Source: Hyphomicrobiales bacterium (GTDB lineage Bacteria; Pseudomonadota; Alphaproteobacteria; Rhizobiales; JAJFHC01). Taken from it: a DNA stretch of 15,029 nucleotides. The position numbers were made by a program, and so were the translations under genes. Below are positions 6,886-14,458 of the stretch, one piece after another. The first letter of the stretch is position 1. Each line of letters starts with the position of its first letter. The notes beneath the pieces are model-generated. The model was not told the DNA's origin and ran no database searches. It saw only the letters and a program-made list of their open reading frames with translations. The stretch is from positions 1-15,029 of the forward strand of contig JAJFHC010000140.1 in NCBI GenBank assembly GCA_021775835.1. The letters are read 5' to 3'.

Positions 6886-8040
6886 TCAAGGAAGTTTGGC
6901 AGGAACCGGATCTATTGTTGCATTGGGATTGGACGGTTCTTCCGAATTCGACGCTGTTTTCGGCGGAAAGAACCCCAACCGTCTCAACAGTGCGCTTGTT
7001 GGACGTTTCCAGGCCAACAGCGGCTTTTCGAAGAAATGCCAGGAAAGGACCGCCAGCGGCACGGTAATCATCCAGGCGACAGCACCGTTAAACCACGGCC
7101 CCAGAGCGGGCCAGAACAGATAGACCAGTTGCAGAACCGGAAAGCCAAAAACGTAGATACCGTAGGACCCCTGCCCGAGCCAGTTGAGAGGTTTGAACCA
7201 GGCGACCTTGGCAAAACCGATGTAGAGCACACTGTAGGTCAGCAGCAGTATCCCCAGCGCCGCCGCCAGTCCCGTACCGTCGAGCAAGAACGACGCAACC
7301 GCCAGACTGCCCAGGACAACCGGCGAATGCGGAATGCGGTCGCGATACAGATAACATACAGCGCCCACTCCGAACGACATGGCAAACCGCATGAGATGGC
7401 GGATGGGTTCAAACAGCACGCCATCCTCGCCGTTCCAGAAATAGGCGGCAAACCCGACCAACCCGACAACAACCATGGCCCCCACGACAAATCTGAATTT
7501 CAGCAGTCCCAGTGCAAAAGCCGCCGCAAGGGCTGCACAGAAGACGAACTCGTAGCGCAGAGTCCACAAGAGTTCATAGATCTCACCGGGCAGCACGTTG
7601 TTCTCGAAAACGCCGGGAAGTGGATGGGAAATATTGACCAGGGTGACAATCGAGAACAGGAACGACAGCGTCTCGCCCGAAGTGAAGTAGGCAAGTGGTT
7701 TGGCAGTCGTGATCCACGGACCCACGACAAACGCCATGACAAGTGCTGAGAGAACAACAGCCGGCATGAGTCGAAGCACACGGGCGACGCAGAACTGAAC
7801 GACGTCGCCACTGTCCAGGATCGACTTTGTCAGGAAGAAACCCGACAGGATGAAGAAGACATGGACGGCGTGAAACCCAGGGGTAAAACCCAGAAGATGC
7901 ATGTAATCCGCCGTCACCATGCCCGGGGTCGTGACGATCCAGGCATGGGAAAACAGCACCGTCGTCGACGCTAGTATCCGCACAGTGGTGAAATTGTTGT
8001 CCCGCCCACTCAGACGGGCACCGATCGTGTCGTTCATCAT
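6886..8040 (-). CDS. acyltransferase family 3 membrane protein (OafA/NodX-like)
   Basis: This is an integral membrane protein of about 384 residues with roughly ten hydrophobic segments. It matches acyltransferase family 3 (PF01757): the N-terminal NNFTTVRILAS...LFSHAW with the conserved histidine near residue 32, VFFILSGFFLTKS, an ARVLRLMP loop, and a late GSYGIYVFGFPVLQ. Members transfer acetyl, succinyl or other acyl groups across the inner membrane to O-antigen, exopolysaccharide, peptidoglycan or small-molecule acceptors. The C-terminus is a cytoplasmic Pro/Asn-rich tail. The ATG at 8040 is preferred over an in-frame GTG at 8070, because AAGG lies about 11 nt before it and nothing suitable precedes the GTG; ATG 8037 is also possible. 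No sugar-biosynthesis genes are adjacent, so the acceptor is unknown. Confidence 0.9.
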   Translation of the reverse strand: MMNDTIGARLSGRDNNFTTVRILASTTVLFSHAWIVTTPGMVTADYMHLLGFTPGFHAVHVFFILSGFFLTKSILDSGDVVQFCVARVLRLMPAVVLSALVMAFVVGPWITTAKPLAYFTSGETLSFLFSIVTLVNISHPLPGVFENNVLPGEIYELLWTLRYEFVFCAALAAAFALGLLKFRFVVGAMVVVGLVGFAAYFWNGEDGVLFEPIRHLMRFAMSFGVGAVCYLYRDRIPHSPVVLGSLAVASFLLDGTGLAAALGILLLTYSVLYIGFAKVAWFKPLNWLGQGSYGIYVFGFPVLQLVYLFWPALGPWFNGAVAWMITVPLAVLSWHFFEKPLLAWKRPTSALLRRLGFFPPKTASNSEEPSNPNATIDPVPAKLP

Positions 8041-8190
8041 CACAAGCCACGCCTTATGAAAAGACGGCACAACGAGGCACAGAGACCCAAACTGCCGACC
8101 GCTAGGCCTTCTTTTTAAGCCAAACAGGTGAATTTATTGATGAACGTTCGACAATTAAGAACGGATTGTTACGACGCGGTAAACGAAGGA

Positions 8191-8925
8191 TTAAGCGCCC
8201 GCGCCCATTCCATTGGTTTTCACCCTCGGCCACGCATAGGCGCCGGACTTGCTGGTCTTGAGACCGGCACCGACCAGAGCTTCAACCAACTTGACGGCGG
8301 CAATCACTCCGTCAATGACGGGAAGACCCGTCTCCTGCGACAGCCAGGACGTAAGATCCGCCATCCCGGCGCAGCCCAGGAGAACAGCCTCACAGCCGTC
8401 CTCCTCCCGTGACTTGTTGATTTCGTCCCGGATTCTTTCACGCGCCTTGCTACCGGGCTCTTCAAGCGCCAGAACCGGAATATCAGCGGCCCGCACTTTC
8501 CGGCAGCGCCTGTCCATGCCGTAAATCAACGCCAGGTCCTCTATGATCGGCACTGACCGCGGCAATGTCGTGATGACAGAAAATCCTGTAGCCACCATGG
8601 ATGCGGCATGCATGCCGGCTTCGCATATGCCAAGAACCGGGCCGGATGCAATTTCGCGGCAGGCGCCAAGGCCGGTATCGTCAAAACACGCGATAATAAA
8701 GCCATCGTAGCCTTGCGCCTCGCCCTTCTTCACTTCCTCGAGCAATCCCTGCAACGACATAGCCTCGTCGTAATAGCCCTCGATGCTGACAGGTGCCGAT
8801 TGAGGGTTTACCGCCGTTATTTCCGTGCCTTCGGCCGCAACCTGGCGCGCGCAGGCGCCGATCTTTTCAGTCATCGACGCAGTTGAATTGGGATTGACGA
8901 CCAGTATTCGCAGTGGGTTATTCAT
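8191..8925 (-). CDS. Asp/Glu/hydantoin racemase family protein
   Basis: This 244-residue cofactor-independent racemase-fold protein (PF01177) begins ILVVNPNST, which binds the substrate carboxylate or imide in the family. The two catalytic cysteines are in place: Cys80 in IIACFDDTG and Cys185 in LLGCAGM. Two cysteines argue for racemisation (hydantoin racemase HyuA/HyuE, allantoin racemase HpxA, amino acid racemases) rather than arylmalonate decarboxylase, which has one. Many hydantoin racemases read GDPG where this one reads DDTG, so the substrate may differ. The ATG lies 3 nt after the livF stop, with GGTGAGGTG as ribosome-binding site inside the end of livF, so it is the last gene of the importer operon. 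It presumably converts one enantiomer of the imported compound. No hydantoinase or carbamoylase is in the window. Confidence 0.88.
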   Translation of the reverse strand: MNNPLRILVVNPNSTASMTEKIGACARQVAAEGTEITAVNPQSAPVSIEGYYDEAMSLQGLLEEVKKGEAQGYDGFIIACFDDTGLGACREIASGPVLGICEAGMHAASMVATGFSVITTLPRSVPIIEDLALIYGMDRRCRKVRAADIPVLALEEPGSKARERIRDEINKSREEDGCEAVLLGCAGMADLTSWLSQETGLPVIDGVIAAVKLVEALVGAGLKTSKSGAYAWPRVKTNGMGAGA

Positions 8926-8928
8926 TGA

Positions 8929-9651
8929 TCACACCTCACCGCCCAGATAGAGCGCCCTAACCCGGTCATCTTCCAGCAGATCCACGGATGCCCCACTCAA
9001 CACCACTGAACCGGTTGCCAGTGCATAAGCGCGGTGGGACACTCGCAAGGCCATACGGGAGTTCTGTTCCACCAGCAAAACCGACACGTTTTCTTCGCGA
9101 TTGATTTCGACGATCGAACGGGCAATGTCCTGGACCAGCTTCGGCGCGATCCCCAGCGATGGTTCATCGAGCAGAAGCAGGCGTGGTTTCGCCATCAACG
9201 CCCGGCCGATCACCAGCATCTGTTGCTCCCCGCCACTCATGGTTCCCGCTGACTGGGAGTACCGCTCTTTCAAGCGGGGAAACCGTCCCAGAACCATTTC
9301 GAGGGAGTGCGCGATCTCCGCCTTGTCGGTCCTCGTAAAGGCGCCCATGAGCAGGTTGTCCTTGACCGACATGAACGGAAACACCCGGCGGCCTTCCGGC
9401 ACCATGGCGATCCCCATCTTGACGATCTCATCGGGACCGGCGCCGTCGATGCGCTTGCCCTGAAACTGGATTTCACCCTGGCTGATGCCGTGGAGCCCCG
9501 TAATCGCGCGCAGAATTGAAGACTTGCCGGCGCCATTGGCGCCGATCAGGGCGACCGTCTCGCCCTCCCGAAGATCAATGGACACGCCTTTCAGGGCATA
9601 GACATGGTCGTAGTAGAGCTCGACGTTTGAAAAGGAGAGCATCGATGTCAT
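8929..9651 (-). CDS. livF: branched-chain-type ABC transporter ATP-binding protein, LivF-like
   Basis: This 240-residue ATPase has Walker A GANGAGKS (37-44), the Q-loop region with VPEGRRVFPFMSV (84-96), signature MSGGEQQ (138-144), Walker B LLLLDEPS (158-165) and LLVEQNS with a Gln-Asn H-loop variant typical of LivF. It pairs with LivG to drive import. The ATG is 3 nt after the livG stop; an internal ATG at codon 4 is an alternative start. The symbol is a family-level name, since the substrate is not known to be a branched-chain amino acid. Confidence 0.95.
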   Translation of the reverse strand: MTSMLSFSNVELYYDHVYALKGVSIDLREGETVALIGANGAGKSSILRAITGLHGISQGEIQFQGKRIDGAGPDEIVKMGIAMVPEGRRVFPFMSVKDNLLMGAFTRTDKAEIAHSLEMVLGRFPRLKERYSQSAGTMSGGEQQMLVIGRALMAKPRLLLLDEPSLGIAPKLVQDIARSIVEINREENVSVLLVEQNSRMALRVSHRAYALATGSVVLSGASVDLLEDDRVRALYLGGEV

Positions 9652-9654
9652 GAT

Positions 9655-10434
9655 TTAAAGCCCGATCGTGTCATCTTCACTTCCCAGATAGGCCTCGATC
9701 ACCGTTTCACTCTGCTGTATTTCCTGAGGTGTTCCCTCGGCGATCTTCTGACCGAAGTTGAGCACGACAATCCGGTCCGAGATGTTCATGACCGCCGGCA
9801 TGTCGTGTTCGACCAGCAGAACAGTGACGCCCCTGTCGCGAACGCCACGAACCAATTCAACCGTCCTCATGGTTTCATCATGATTCATGCCTGCAAACGG
9901 CTCGTCGAGAAGCAGGATTGTGGGGTTGGTGGCAAGACCGATGGCAATACCCAGCGCCCGCAGATGGCCATGCGGCAGAGTACTGGCCTGCTCGCCGGCA
10001 ATTTCACCGAGCCCCAGAAACTCCAGAATTTCATCGGCGGATCGTCCAAACTCGGCCTCGTCAGTCCTGGCGGCCCGTGTACCGAAGAAGTAACCCGTCA
10101 AACTGGCGCTCGACCTCAGATGGTGCGCGACGACCACATTCTCCCGCACGGTCATGGCCTTGAAGATCGTGGTCTCCTGAAAGGTCCGGACAACGCCCTT
10201 GCGCGCCACCGTATGCGGTGCCAGGTTCGAAATCCGTTCGCCCTTGAATAGAACCTCGCCGGCGGTGGTGCGCAGGAAGGACGAAATGAGCTTGAACAAT
10301 GTCGACTTGCCCGCACCGTTAGGTCCAATAACCGAGAGAATTTCACGCTCACTGACAGAAAAGGTCACGTCGTTTACGGCAACCAGTCCGCCGAAGCGTT
10401 TTGTCAATCCATTGACTTTAAGAAGTTCAGCCAC
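9655..10434 (-). CDS. livG: branched-chain-type ABC transporter ATP-binding protein, LivG-like
   Basis: This 259-residue ATPase has Walker A GPNGAGKS (37-44), the Q-loop in RTFQETTIF (83-91), Walker B ILLLDEPFAGMN (173-184) and H-loop LLVEHDM. The extended helical insert around 100-130 is typical of LivG. The ABC signature reads LPHGHLRAL (153-161) rather than the common L-S/A-Y-GQQRRL: the central Gly remains but the usual Gln-Gln is His-Leu. Translation starts at GTG, 3 nt after the livM stop, with GGAAGGG upstream. It forms the nucleotide-binding heterodimer with LivF. The name is family-level; the substrate is unknown. Confidence 0.95.
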   Translation of the reverse strand: MAELLKVNGLTKRFGGLVAVNDVTFSVSEREILSVIGPNGAGKSTLFKLISSFLRTTAGEVLFKGERISNLAPHTVARKGVVRTFQETTIFKAMTVRENVVVAHHLRSSASLTGYFFGTRAARTDEAEFGRSADEILEFLGLGEIAGEQASTLPHGHLRALGIAIGLATNPTILLLDEPFAGMNHDETMRTVELVRGVRDRGVTVLLVEHDMPAVMNISDRIVVLNFGQKIAEGTPQEIQQSETVIEAYLGSEDDTIGL

Positions 10435-10437
10435 TGG

Positions 10438-11412
10438 CTAGCCCTTCCTTTGCTTGAAAAAGCGCAGGCTCAGAAGGCCGTTGGGCAGGACCACCATCAG
10501 GAAAATCAGAACACTCGAGAAAATCAGCAGCTGGTACTTTCCCGTCTGGAAAAGCAGGTCCCATCCGAAATAGAGCACCAGTGTGCCGAGCATCGGACCG
10601 AATACATAGCCAAGGCCACCCAGAAAGCAATTCAGCATGAAGTTGATCGAATCCGCAACCTGGAAACTGGATGGATAGACCGACTGCGAGATGGCGACGA
10701 AAATGGCACCGCCGATCCCGCCCAGAAACGAAGAGAGGGAGTAGGCAACCACCCGCAGGAACGTAATGTTCACGCCGATTGATGAGGCCAGTTCTTCGTT
10801 CTGTTGCAGGGACCGGCACAGATGCCCCAGCCGGGAATGCACCAGCCGGTAGAGACCCGCATAACAGGCGATCATCAAGATGACCGACAGAAAGTAGAAG
10901 GCGGGTTTGGGATTTTCGAGCGTCGCAAAGTCGGGCACGAGCGTGACACCGAAGATTTCAATCGCGCCGGGCAACGGGATGGAAACCATGCCCTTGGCAC
11001 CGTTGGTGATCGGCAGGGCCAGCGCCGTCAACCGCGCTACCTCCGTCAGAACCAGGGTTATCATGGCGAAGTAGACACCCTTCAGACGAAGGATCGGCAG
11101 ACCGATCGCAACGCTGATCAGGGCACAGGATATCCCGGCAATCGGAAGCGTGAGCCAGAACGATACCCCGTATTGAACCACCAAGATGGCCGAGACATAG
11201 CCTCCCATGAGCGCGTAGGCGCCCTGCCCGATATTGATGCGTCCGATATAGAACGTGATCCAGACACCAGCACTTGCGATGGACAGAAGGGCGACGGAGG
11301 TGAGCGTGTAATAGAGATCCCAGCGTCCGCTGACCGTAATCAGCCAGGGCACGAGGCCGAGCACAACCGCCAGAAACGCGGCAACCGACAAGAGCTTATG
11401 AGTATGCGTCAT
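10438..11412 (-). CDS. livM: branched-chain-type ABC transporter permease, LivM-like
   Basis: This 324-residue integral membrane permease (PF02653) has an N-terminal hydrophobic segment (8-27), a GRINIGQGAYALMGGY motif (58-73) matching the LivM/LivH N-S-GQG-F/M signature, LRLKGVYFAMITL (108-120) and a cytoplasmic coupling loop SRLGHLCRSLQQNEELASS (193-211) that contacts the ATPases. The loop usually reads S-x-x-GRA-A-RE/D; here HLC replaces RAx, a mild deviation. It lies 6 nt after livH, and its ATG overlaps no upstream gene. It forms the membrane pore with LivH. Family certain, substrate unknown. Confidence 0.94.
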   Translation of the reverse strand: MTHTHKLLSVAAFLAVVLGLVPWLITVSGRWDLYYTLTSVALLSIASAGVWITFYIGRINIGQGAYALMGGYVSAILVVQYGVSFWLTLPIAGISCALISVAIGLPILRLKGVYFAMITLVLTEVARLTALALPITNGAKGMVSIPLPGAIEIFGVTLVPDFATLENPKPAFYFLSVILMIACYAGLYRLVHSRLGHLCRSLQQNEELASSIGVNITFLRVVAYSLSSFLGGIGGAIFVAISQSVYPSSFQVADSINFMLNCFLGGLGYVFGPMLGTLVLYFGWDLLFQTGKYQLLIFSSVLIFLMVVLPNGLLSLRFFKQRKG

Positions 11413-11418
11413 CTGCCA

Positions 11419-12288
11419 TCACCCCCACGGCTTGCCCATCAAACCCTGCGGGCGTATGGCGAGAAAAACCATCAGCGAGGCAAAGATCAGCAGGTAGGTA
11501 ATGTCGCCGTAGGAAGACAGAACCGAAAGGCCGACCGACTCGACCATACCGAGAATGAAACCTCCCGCGATCGCTCCGGATATGACCCCAGCGCCGCCGA
11601 TCATCACCATCATGAAGGCCTTGATCGAAATCGGGCCGCCGATGCCTGAGTTGACACCGGTGATCGTGACAAGCAGTCCACCGACGACACCCGCCAGCAT
11701 GGCGCCGAGTGCAAATCCGATCATCGAATAGCGATCGACATTGACCCCCATGAGCTGGGCAGCAATCCTGTCCTGCGCAAGCGCCCGCATCGCCCTGCCG
11801 GTCCGGCTGTACTGCATGTAGAGAATGAAAGCGGCAATGCAGAAGATGGCAAGGAACCCGATCACAATTCGGTCGTAAGGCATGATCAGCCGGAAATCGA
11901 GGTTGAGCACGCCGTTGATGATCTTTGGAACGCCGCGCTGTTTTTCGCCGAACAGCAGAAGGATGATCGCATCGAGGAAAAAGGCAATACCGGCGGCAAG
12001 CAGCATCGTGCTTTCCTCACGCACAGATCTCTTGATGACCGATCGAAAAAGGTATTTCTCGATCAGGGCGCCAACGATCGCAAGCGTGCCTGCCGATGCA
12101 GCGAGCGCTGCAACAAAGGGAAATCCGAGCTGGCCATAGATCGTGTAGGTAACGAAGCCGCCCAGAACGTACATCTGCCCGTGGGCAAAGTTCAGCACGT
12201 TCATGAGCGCAAAGATCAGGGTGAGCCCCAGAGCGATCAACGCATATTGTGCGCCCAGGTAAAGCCCGTTTGCGATGATCTGTTCCAC
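11419..12288 (-). CDS. livH: branched-chain-type ABC transporter permease, LivH-like
   Basis: This 289-residue membrane permease has the classic LivH motif NFAHGQMYVLGGF (33-45) and a coupling loop SRTGRAMRALAQDRIAAQL near residues 160-180, followed by MGVNVDR. About eight hydrophobic segments are visible, and the C-terminal RPQGLMG is typical. It starts at GTG with AGGGGCG a few bases upstream, just after a strong hairpin that separates it from the binding-protein gene. It pairs with LivM in the membrane. Family certain, substrate unknown. Confidence 0.95.
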   Translation of the reverse strand: MEQIIANGLYLGAQYALIALGLTLIFALMNVLNFAHGQMYVLGGFVTYTIYGQLGFPFVAALAASAGTLAIVGALIEKYLFRSVIKRSVREESTMLLAAGIAFFLDAIILLLFGEKQRGVPKIINGVLNLDFRLIMPYDRIVIGFLAIFCIAAFILYMQYSRTGRAMRALAQDRIAAQLMGVNVDRYSMIGFALGAMLAGVVGGLLVTITGVNSGIGGPISIKAFMMVMIGGAGVISGAIAGGFILGMVESVGLSVLSSYGDITYLLIFASLMVFLAIRPQGLMGKPWG

Positions 12289-12308
12289 GTCAGCGCCCCT
12301 TGATTGAG

Positions 12309-12338
12309 AAGGGCCCGGGGGCTAGTCCCCGAGCCCTT
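12309..12338. terminator. strong hairpin between binding-protein gene and livH
   Basis: Twelve-base arms AAGGGCCCGGGG (12309-12320) and CCCCGAGCCCTT (12327-12338) enclose a 6-nt loop. Pairing is perfect except for one mismatch, which in the operon transcript is a U·G pair. No U-run follows on the operon strand. It lies in the 73-nt gap after the binding-protein stop, where ABC operons often carry a stem-loop that shields the upstream mRNA or partly terminates, giving excess binding protein over membrane parts. Partial attenuation is inference. Confidence 0.65.
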
Positions 12339-12361
12339 GTGGCTCTTCGAATGCCCGTTGT

Positions 12362-13555
12362 TTAGTCGACTTCGGCCACGAACAGGGTCTTGAATTCACC
12401 ACCCTGATACTCATTGACGACCATGGGAACGGAGACCTGACGGCGTTGTCCAAAGGACGTAGTGCCCACATACTTCAACACCTTGTTGCCCTTGAGATAG
12501 GGGTTGGGTGCCGAAAACGTGTCCATGGTCTTCTTGAATTCATCCACATTGTCGATCGCCGCCGGGTTGGCTTTCAGTGTTTCCAGAATGTACTCCAGCG
12601 CGTAGACCTTGGTGTTGGATTCATCGTTGTACTCGCCAAACTTCTTGGTGTAGCGAGCGATGAATTCTTCCATGGCCTTGGAACGGATCTCCGGGGTCGA
12701 GGCGCCACCGACGGAAATGAAACCGTTTGCAAGGTCCCCTGCCCCTTCCTTGAGTACGGTTGCGTCCTGGGCGGTTTCGGTTGAGATCAAGCCGGCGTAA
12801 CCGAGCTCACGAGCAGACCGGATCAATTGCGGCGCGTTCGCCGGCGCCACACCAGACAGAACCAACAGGTTCGGGTTCAACCGGACGATCGGTGTGATGA
12901 CCGGGGTAAAGTCGGTCGTGTCGACCTGATAGGTCACGTTATCGGAGACAACATCAAGGCCGAGCGCTTTCGCAGCGGCAACCCCGCCATCGCGCTGGCT
13001 GAGCGGATCCGACTCGTTTGCCGCAACAAAAGCCACCGTCTTGACGCCCTTGTTTTCCTGCAGATACTTGTAAATCGCTGGGCCGGACTGATAGTTGGCG
13101 ATCATGCCCAGCACCGCGTTGGACGCTGGTTTCATGTAGAGCGATTTCGGGAACGCATAGGGAAAATACATGATCCCGTTCTTCTCTGCCACAGGGCGCA
13201 CGGCGGCGGCCCCGTCATCGACGTTCGGCCCGACGACATAGTGAATGCCTTCCTGGGCCATTTTTTCCATGCCCGCGATCGCACGCTTGGGATCCTTCTG
13301 GTCGTCGAAGGTCACAATATTGATGTCGTAGGTGGTGCCGCCGATTTTGTATCCGCCGGTCTCATTGATCCAGTCGGCCCGGGTCTGCATGGAACGGGCA
13401 TTGGAAATGCCCCACGCGGCAGCCGGTCCACTGGTGACCCCGACAAATCCGATCTTGAGTTCTTTGTTGGCCGCGAACCCCGGCATATGGCTACCGGCTA
13501 CGACAACCAACGCCGCTGCAGCAGTCGCCAATTTTAGTGCATTACGCCTGTTCAT
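12362..13555 (-). CDS. ABC transporter substrate-binding protein, branched-chain (LivK-like) type
   Basis: This 397-residue periplasmic binding protein of the Peripla_BP_6 family (PF13458) captures the solute for the LivHMGF importer. The signal peptide (about 1-29) has a twin-arginine-like NRRNALK, a hydrophobic stretch of Ala/Val and a likely AA cleavage site before NKE. The mature protein begins ELKIGFVGVTSGPAAAWG, as in the family, with DDQKDPKRAIAGMEKM (about 79-94) and VVGPNVDDGAAAV (about 101-113) forming the first lobe pocket. The start is secure: AGGGAGG lies 7 nt upstream and a promoter with a perfect TTGACA follows further up. It is the first operon gene, divergent from the GntR regulator. 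Ligand not predictable; racemase linkage hints at a chiral nitrogen compound. Confidence 0.95.
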   Translation of the reverse strand: MNRRNALKLATAAAALVVVAGSHMPGFAANKELKIGFVGVTSGPAAAWGISNARSMQTRADWINETGGYKIGGTTYDINIVTFDDQKDPKRAIAGMEKMAQEGIHYVVGPNVDDGAAAVRPVAEKNGIMYFPYAFPKSLYMKPASNAVLGMIANYQSGPAIYKYLQENKGVKTVAFVAANESDPLSQRDGGVAAAKALGLDVVSDNVTYQVDTTDFTPVITPIVRLNPNLLVLSGVAPANAPQLIRSARELGYAGLISTETAQDATVLKEGAGDLANGFISVGGASTPEIRSKAMEEFIARYTKKFGEYNDESNTKVYALEYILETLKANPAAIDNVDEFKKTMDTFSAPNPYLKGNKVLKYVGTTSFGQRRQVSVPMVVNEYQGGEFKTLFVAEVD

Positions 13556-13607
13556 AAGAAATCCTCCCTAGTGATCGCGGGGCTAGAGTCACAACCGCGC
13601 TGATGCC

Positions 13608-13637
13608 AGTAAAAAGTATTGTTAACTCGATTGTCAA
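13608..13637 (-). promoter_or_regulatory. promoter of the transporter-racemase operon
   Basis: On the minus strand a perfect TTGACA -35 box (13637-13632) is followed after 18 nt by TTTACT (13613-13608), a 4/6 match to the -10 consensus. This would start transcription roughly 45 nt before the binding-protein ATG. The -35 box lies inside a palindrome, so access is probably controlled. Confidence 0.55.
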
Positions 13638-13662
13638 CAATTTTGCTCGATCTGATCAACAA
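13619..13662. promoter_or_regulatory. candidate GntR operator overlapping the -35 box
   Basis: ATTGTCAACAAT (13630-13641) is an ATTGT-N2-ACAAT palindrome of the form bound by many FCD-type GntR regulators. Related half-sites flank it: TTGTTAAC (13619-13626), which forms a second 7/8 inverted repeat with GTCAACAA (13633-13640), and TCAACAA at 13656-13662, 22 bp (two helical turns) from the copy at 13634-13640. The site covers the TTGACA of the operon promoter, so binding by the adjacent regulator should repress it. Confidence 0.55.
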
Positions 13663-13729
13663 AACATGTTTTCTTTGCGTTATCCCCATTGAATGTTAGC
13701 GTTCCCGCAATTGAGTCGGGCAATCTGGG

Positions 13730-13740
13730 TTTGTGACAAA
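13730..13740. promoter_or_regulatory. palindrome just before the GntR start, possible autoregulatory site
   Basis: TTTGTGACAAA is a perfect 5-bp inverted repeat around one central base, ending 10 nt before the regulator ATG. It resembles the TTGT/ACAA half-sites of the operator candidate about 90 bp away, though with different spacing. It could be an autoregulatory site. It also occupies the place where a Shine-Dalgarno would be expected, and none is visible. Confidence 0.35.
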
Positions 13741-13750
13741 AAGCTTTTGA

Positions 13751-14458
13751 ATGATGCAGGAAGCACTTGATAACAGTCTTGAAAACGACGCCAGGCTGAC
13801 CGAGGAAGCGATCGTTGACCGGATCTTTCAGGCCGTCATCGAGCAACGCCTGCCGCCCGGCACGAAACTGTCGGAGTCTGCCTTGTGCAAGGCATTTGGG
13901 GTCGGACGCATGCGTATCCGACGCTCGCTCCTGCTCTTGTCGAGCCGGCAGGTCGTCGATCTGCAGTCCAACCGCGGGGCCTACATTGCCAGCCCGACGG
14001 CACAGCAGGCGCGTGAAGTTTTCGAGGCACGTTGTTCAATCGAACCGAGCGTCGTCCGACTGGCCGTGCAGCGGGCGACGCCGGCCGATATCGACACCCT
14101 TGCAAGACACCTGGAGCAGGAACACCGTGCCCTTGAAGAGGGAAACCGCAAGGACGCCATCCGGTTGTCAGGCGAGTTTCATGTCCGGCTCGCCGAAACC
14201 GCCGGCAACGCCATCATGACCCGAATGGTCAGGGAACTGGTGACCCGCACATCCCTGATCCTGGCGCTTTATGGGTCGCCGGAAACCGCCAGTTGCGATG
14301 ATGATCATCATGAAAAACTGCTCGATGCCATGCGCGCCCGAAACGAAGAGGCTGCCGCAGACACCATGACGGTGCATCTGAACGAAATCGCCACCCAATT
14401 GGATCTGTCCGCGGAACGGCCAAACGGCCTCGACATCGTCAGCATTCTGAAAGCCTGA
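13751..14458 (+). CDS. GntR family transcriptional regulator, FCD subfamily
   Basis: This 235-residue regulator has an N-terminal winged HTH (about 17-82: PPGTKLSESALCKAFGVGR, then RIRRSLLLLSSRQVV and SNRGAYIASP) and a C-terminal all-helical FCD ligand domain (about 88-215). The HTH reads GRMRIRRSL where most FadR-type members read SRTPVREAL, the variant seen in a subset of nitrogen-compound catabolism regulators. Metal/ligand-site histidines are present at His144 (EFHVRLAETAGN), His186/187 (DDDHHEKLLDAM) and His209 (TVHLNEI), but the usual Asp four residues before the first His is Ser140. It diverges from the transporter operon, which it probably represses until the ligand binds. An in-frame TGA directly precedes the ATG, so the start cannot be further upstream. 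Shine-Dalgarno is poor. Confidence 0.93.
   Translation: MMQEALDNSLENDARLTEEAIVDRIFQAVIEQRLPPGTKLSESALCKAFGVGRMRIRRSLLLLSSRQVVDLQSNRGAYIASPTAQQAREVFEARCSIEPSVVRLAVQRATPADIDTLARHLEQEHRALEEGNRKDAIRLSGEFHVRLAETAGNAIMTRMVRELVTRTSLILALYGSPETASCDDDHHEKLLDAMRARNEEAAADTMTVHLNEIATQLDLSAERPNGLDIVSILKA

Noticed and set aside
6550..7749. Plus-strand open frame of 399 codons across the methyltransferase and acyltransferase.
   Set aside because: It spans two well-supported genes on the other strand and the intergenic operator region; the translation is Gln/Arg/His-rich without any domain pattern.
10804..11649. Plus-strand open frame of 281 codons opposite livM/livH.
   Set aside because: Antisense of membrane-permease genes; the highly polar, Asp/Arg/Gln/His-rich product is the mirror of hydrophobic codons, not a real protein.
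12827..13537. Plus-strand open frame of 236 codons opposite the substrate-binding protein gene.
   Set aside because: No ribosome-binding site or domain; fully covered by a secure gene with a signal peptide on the other strand.
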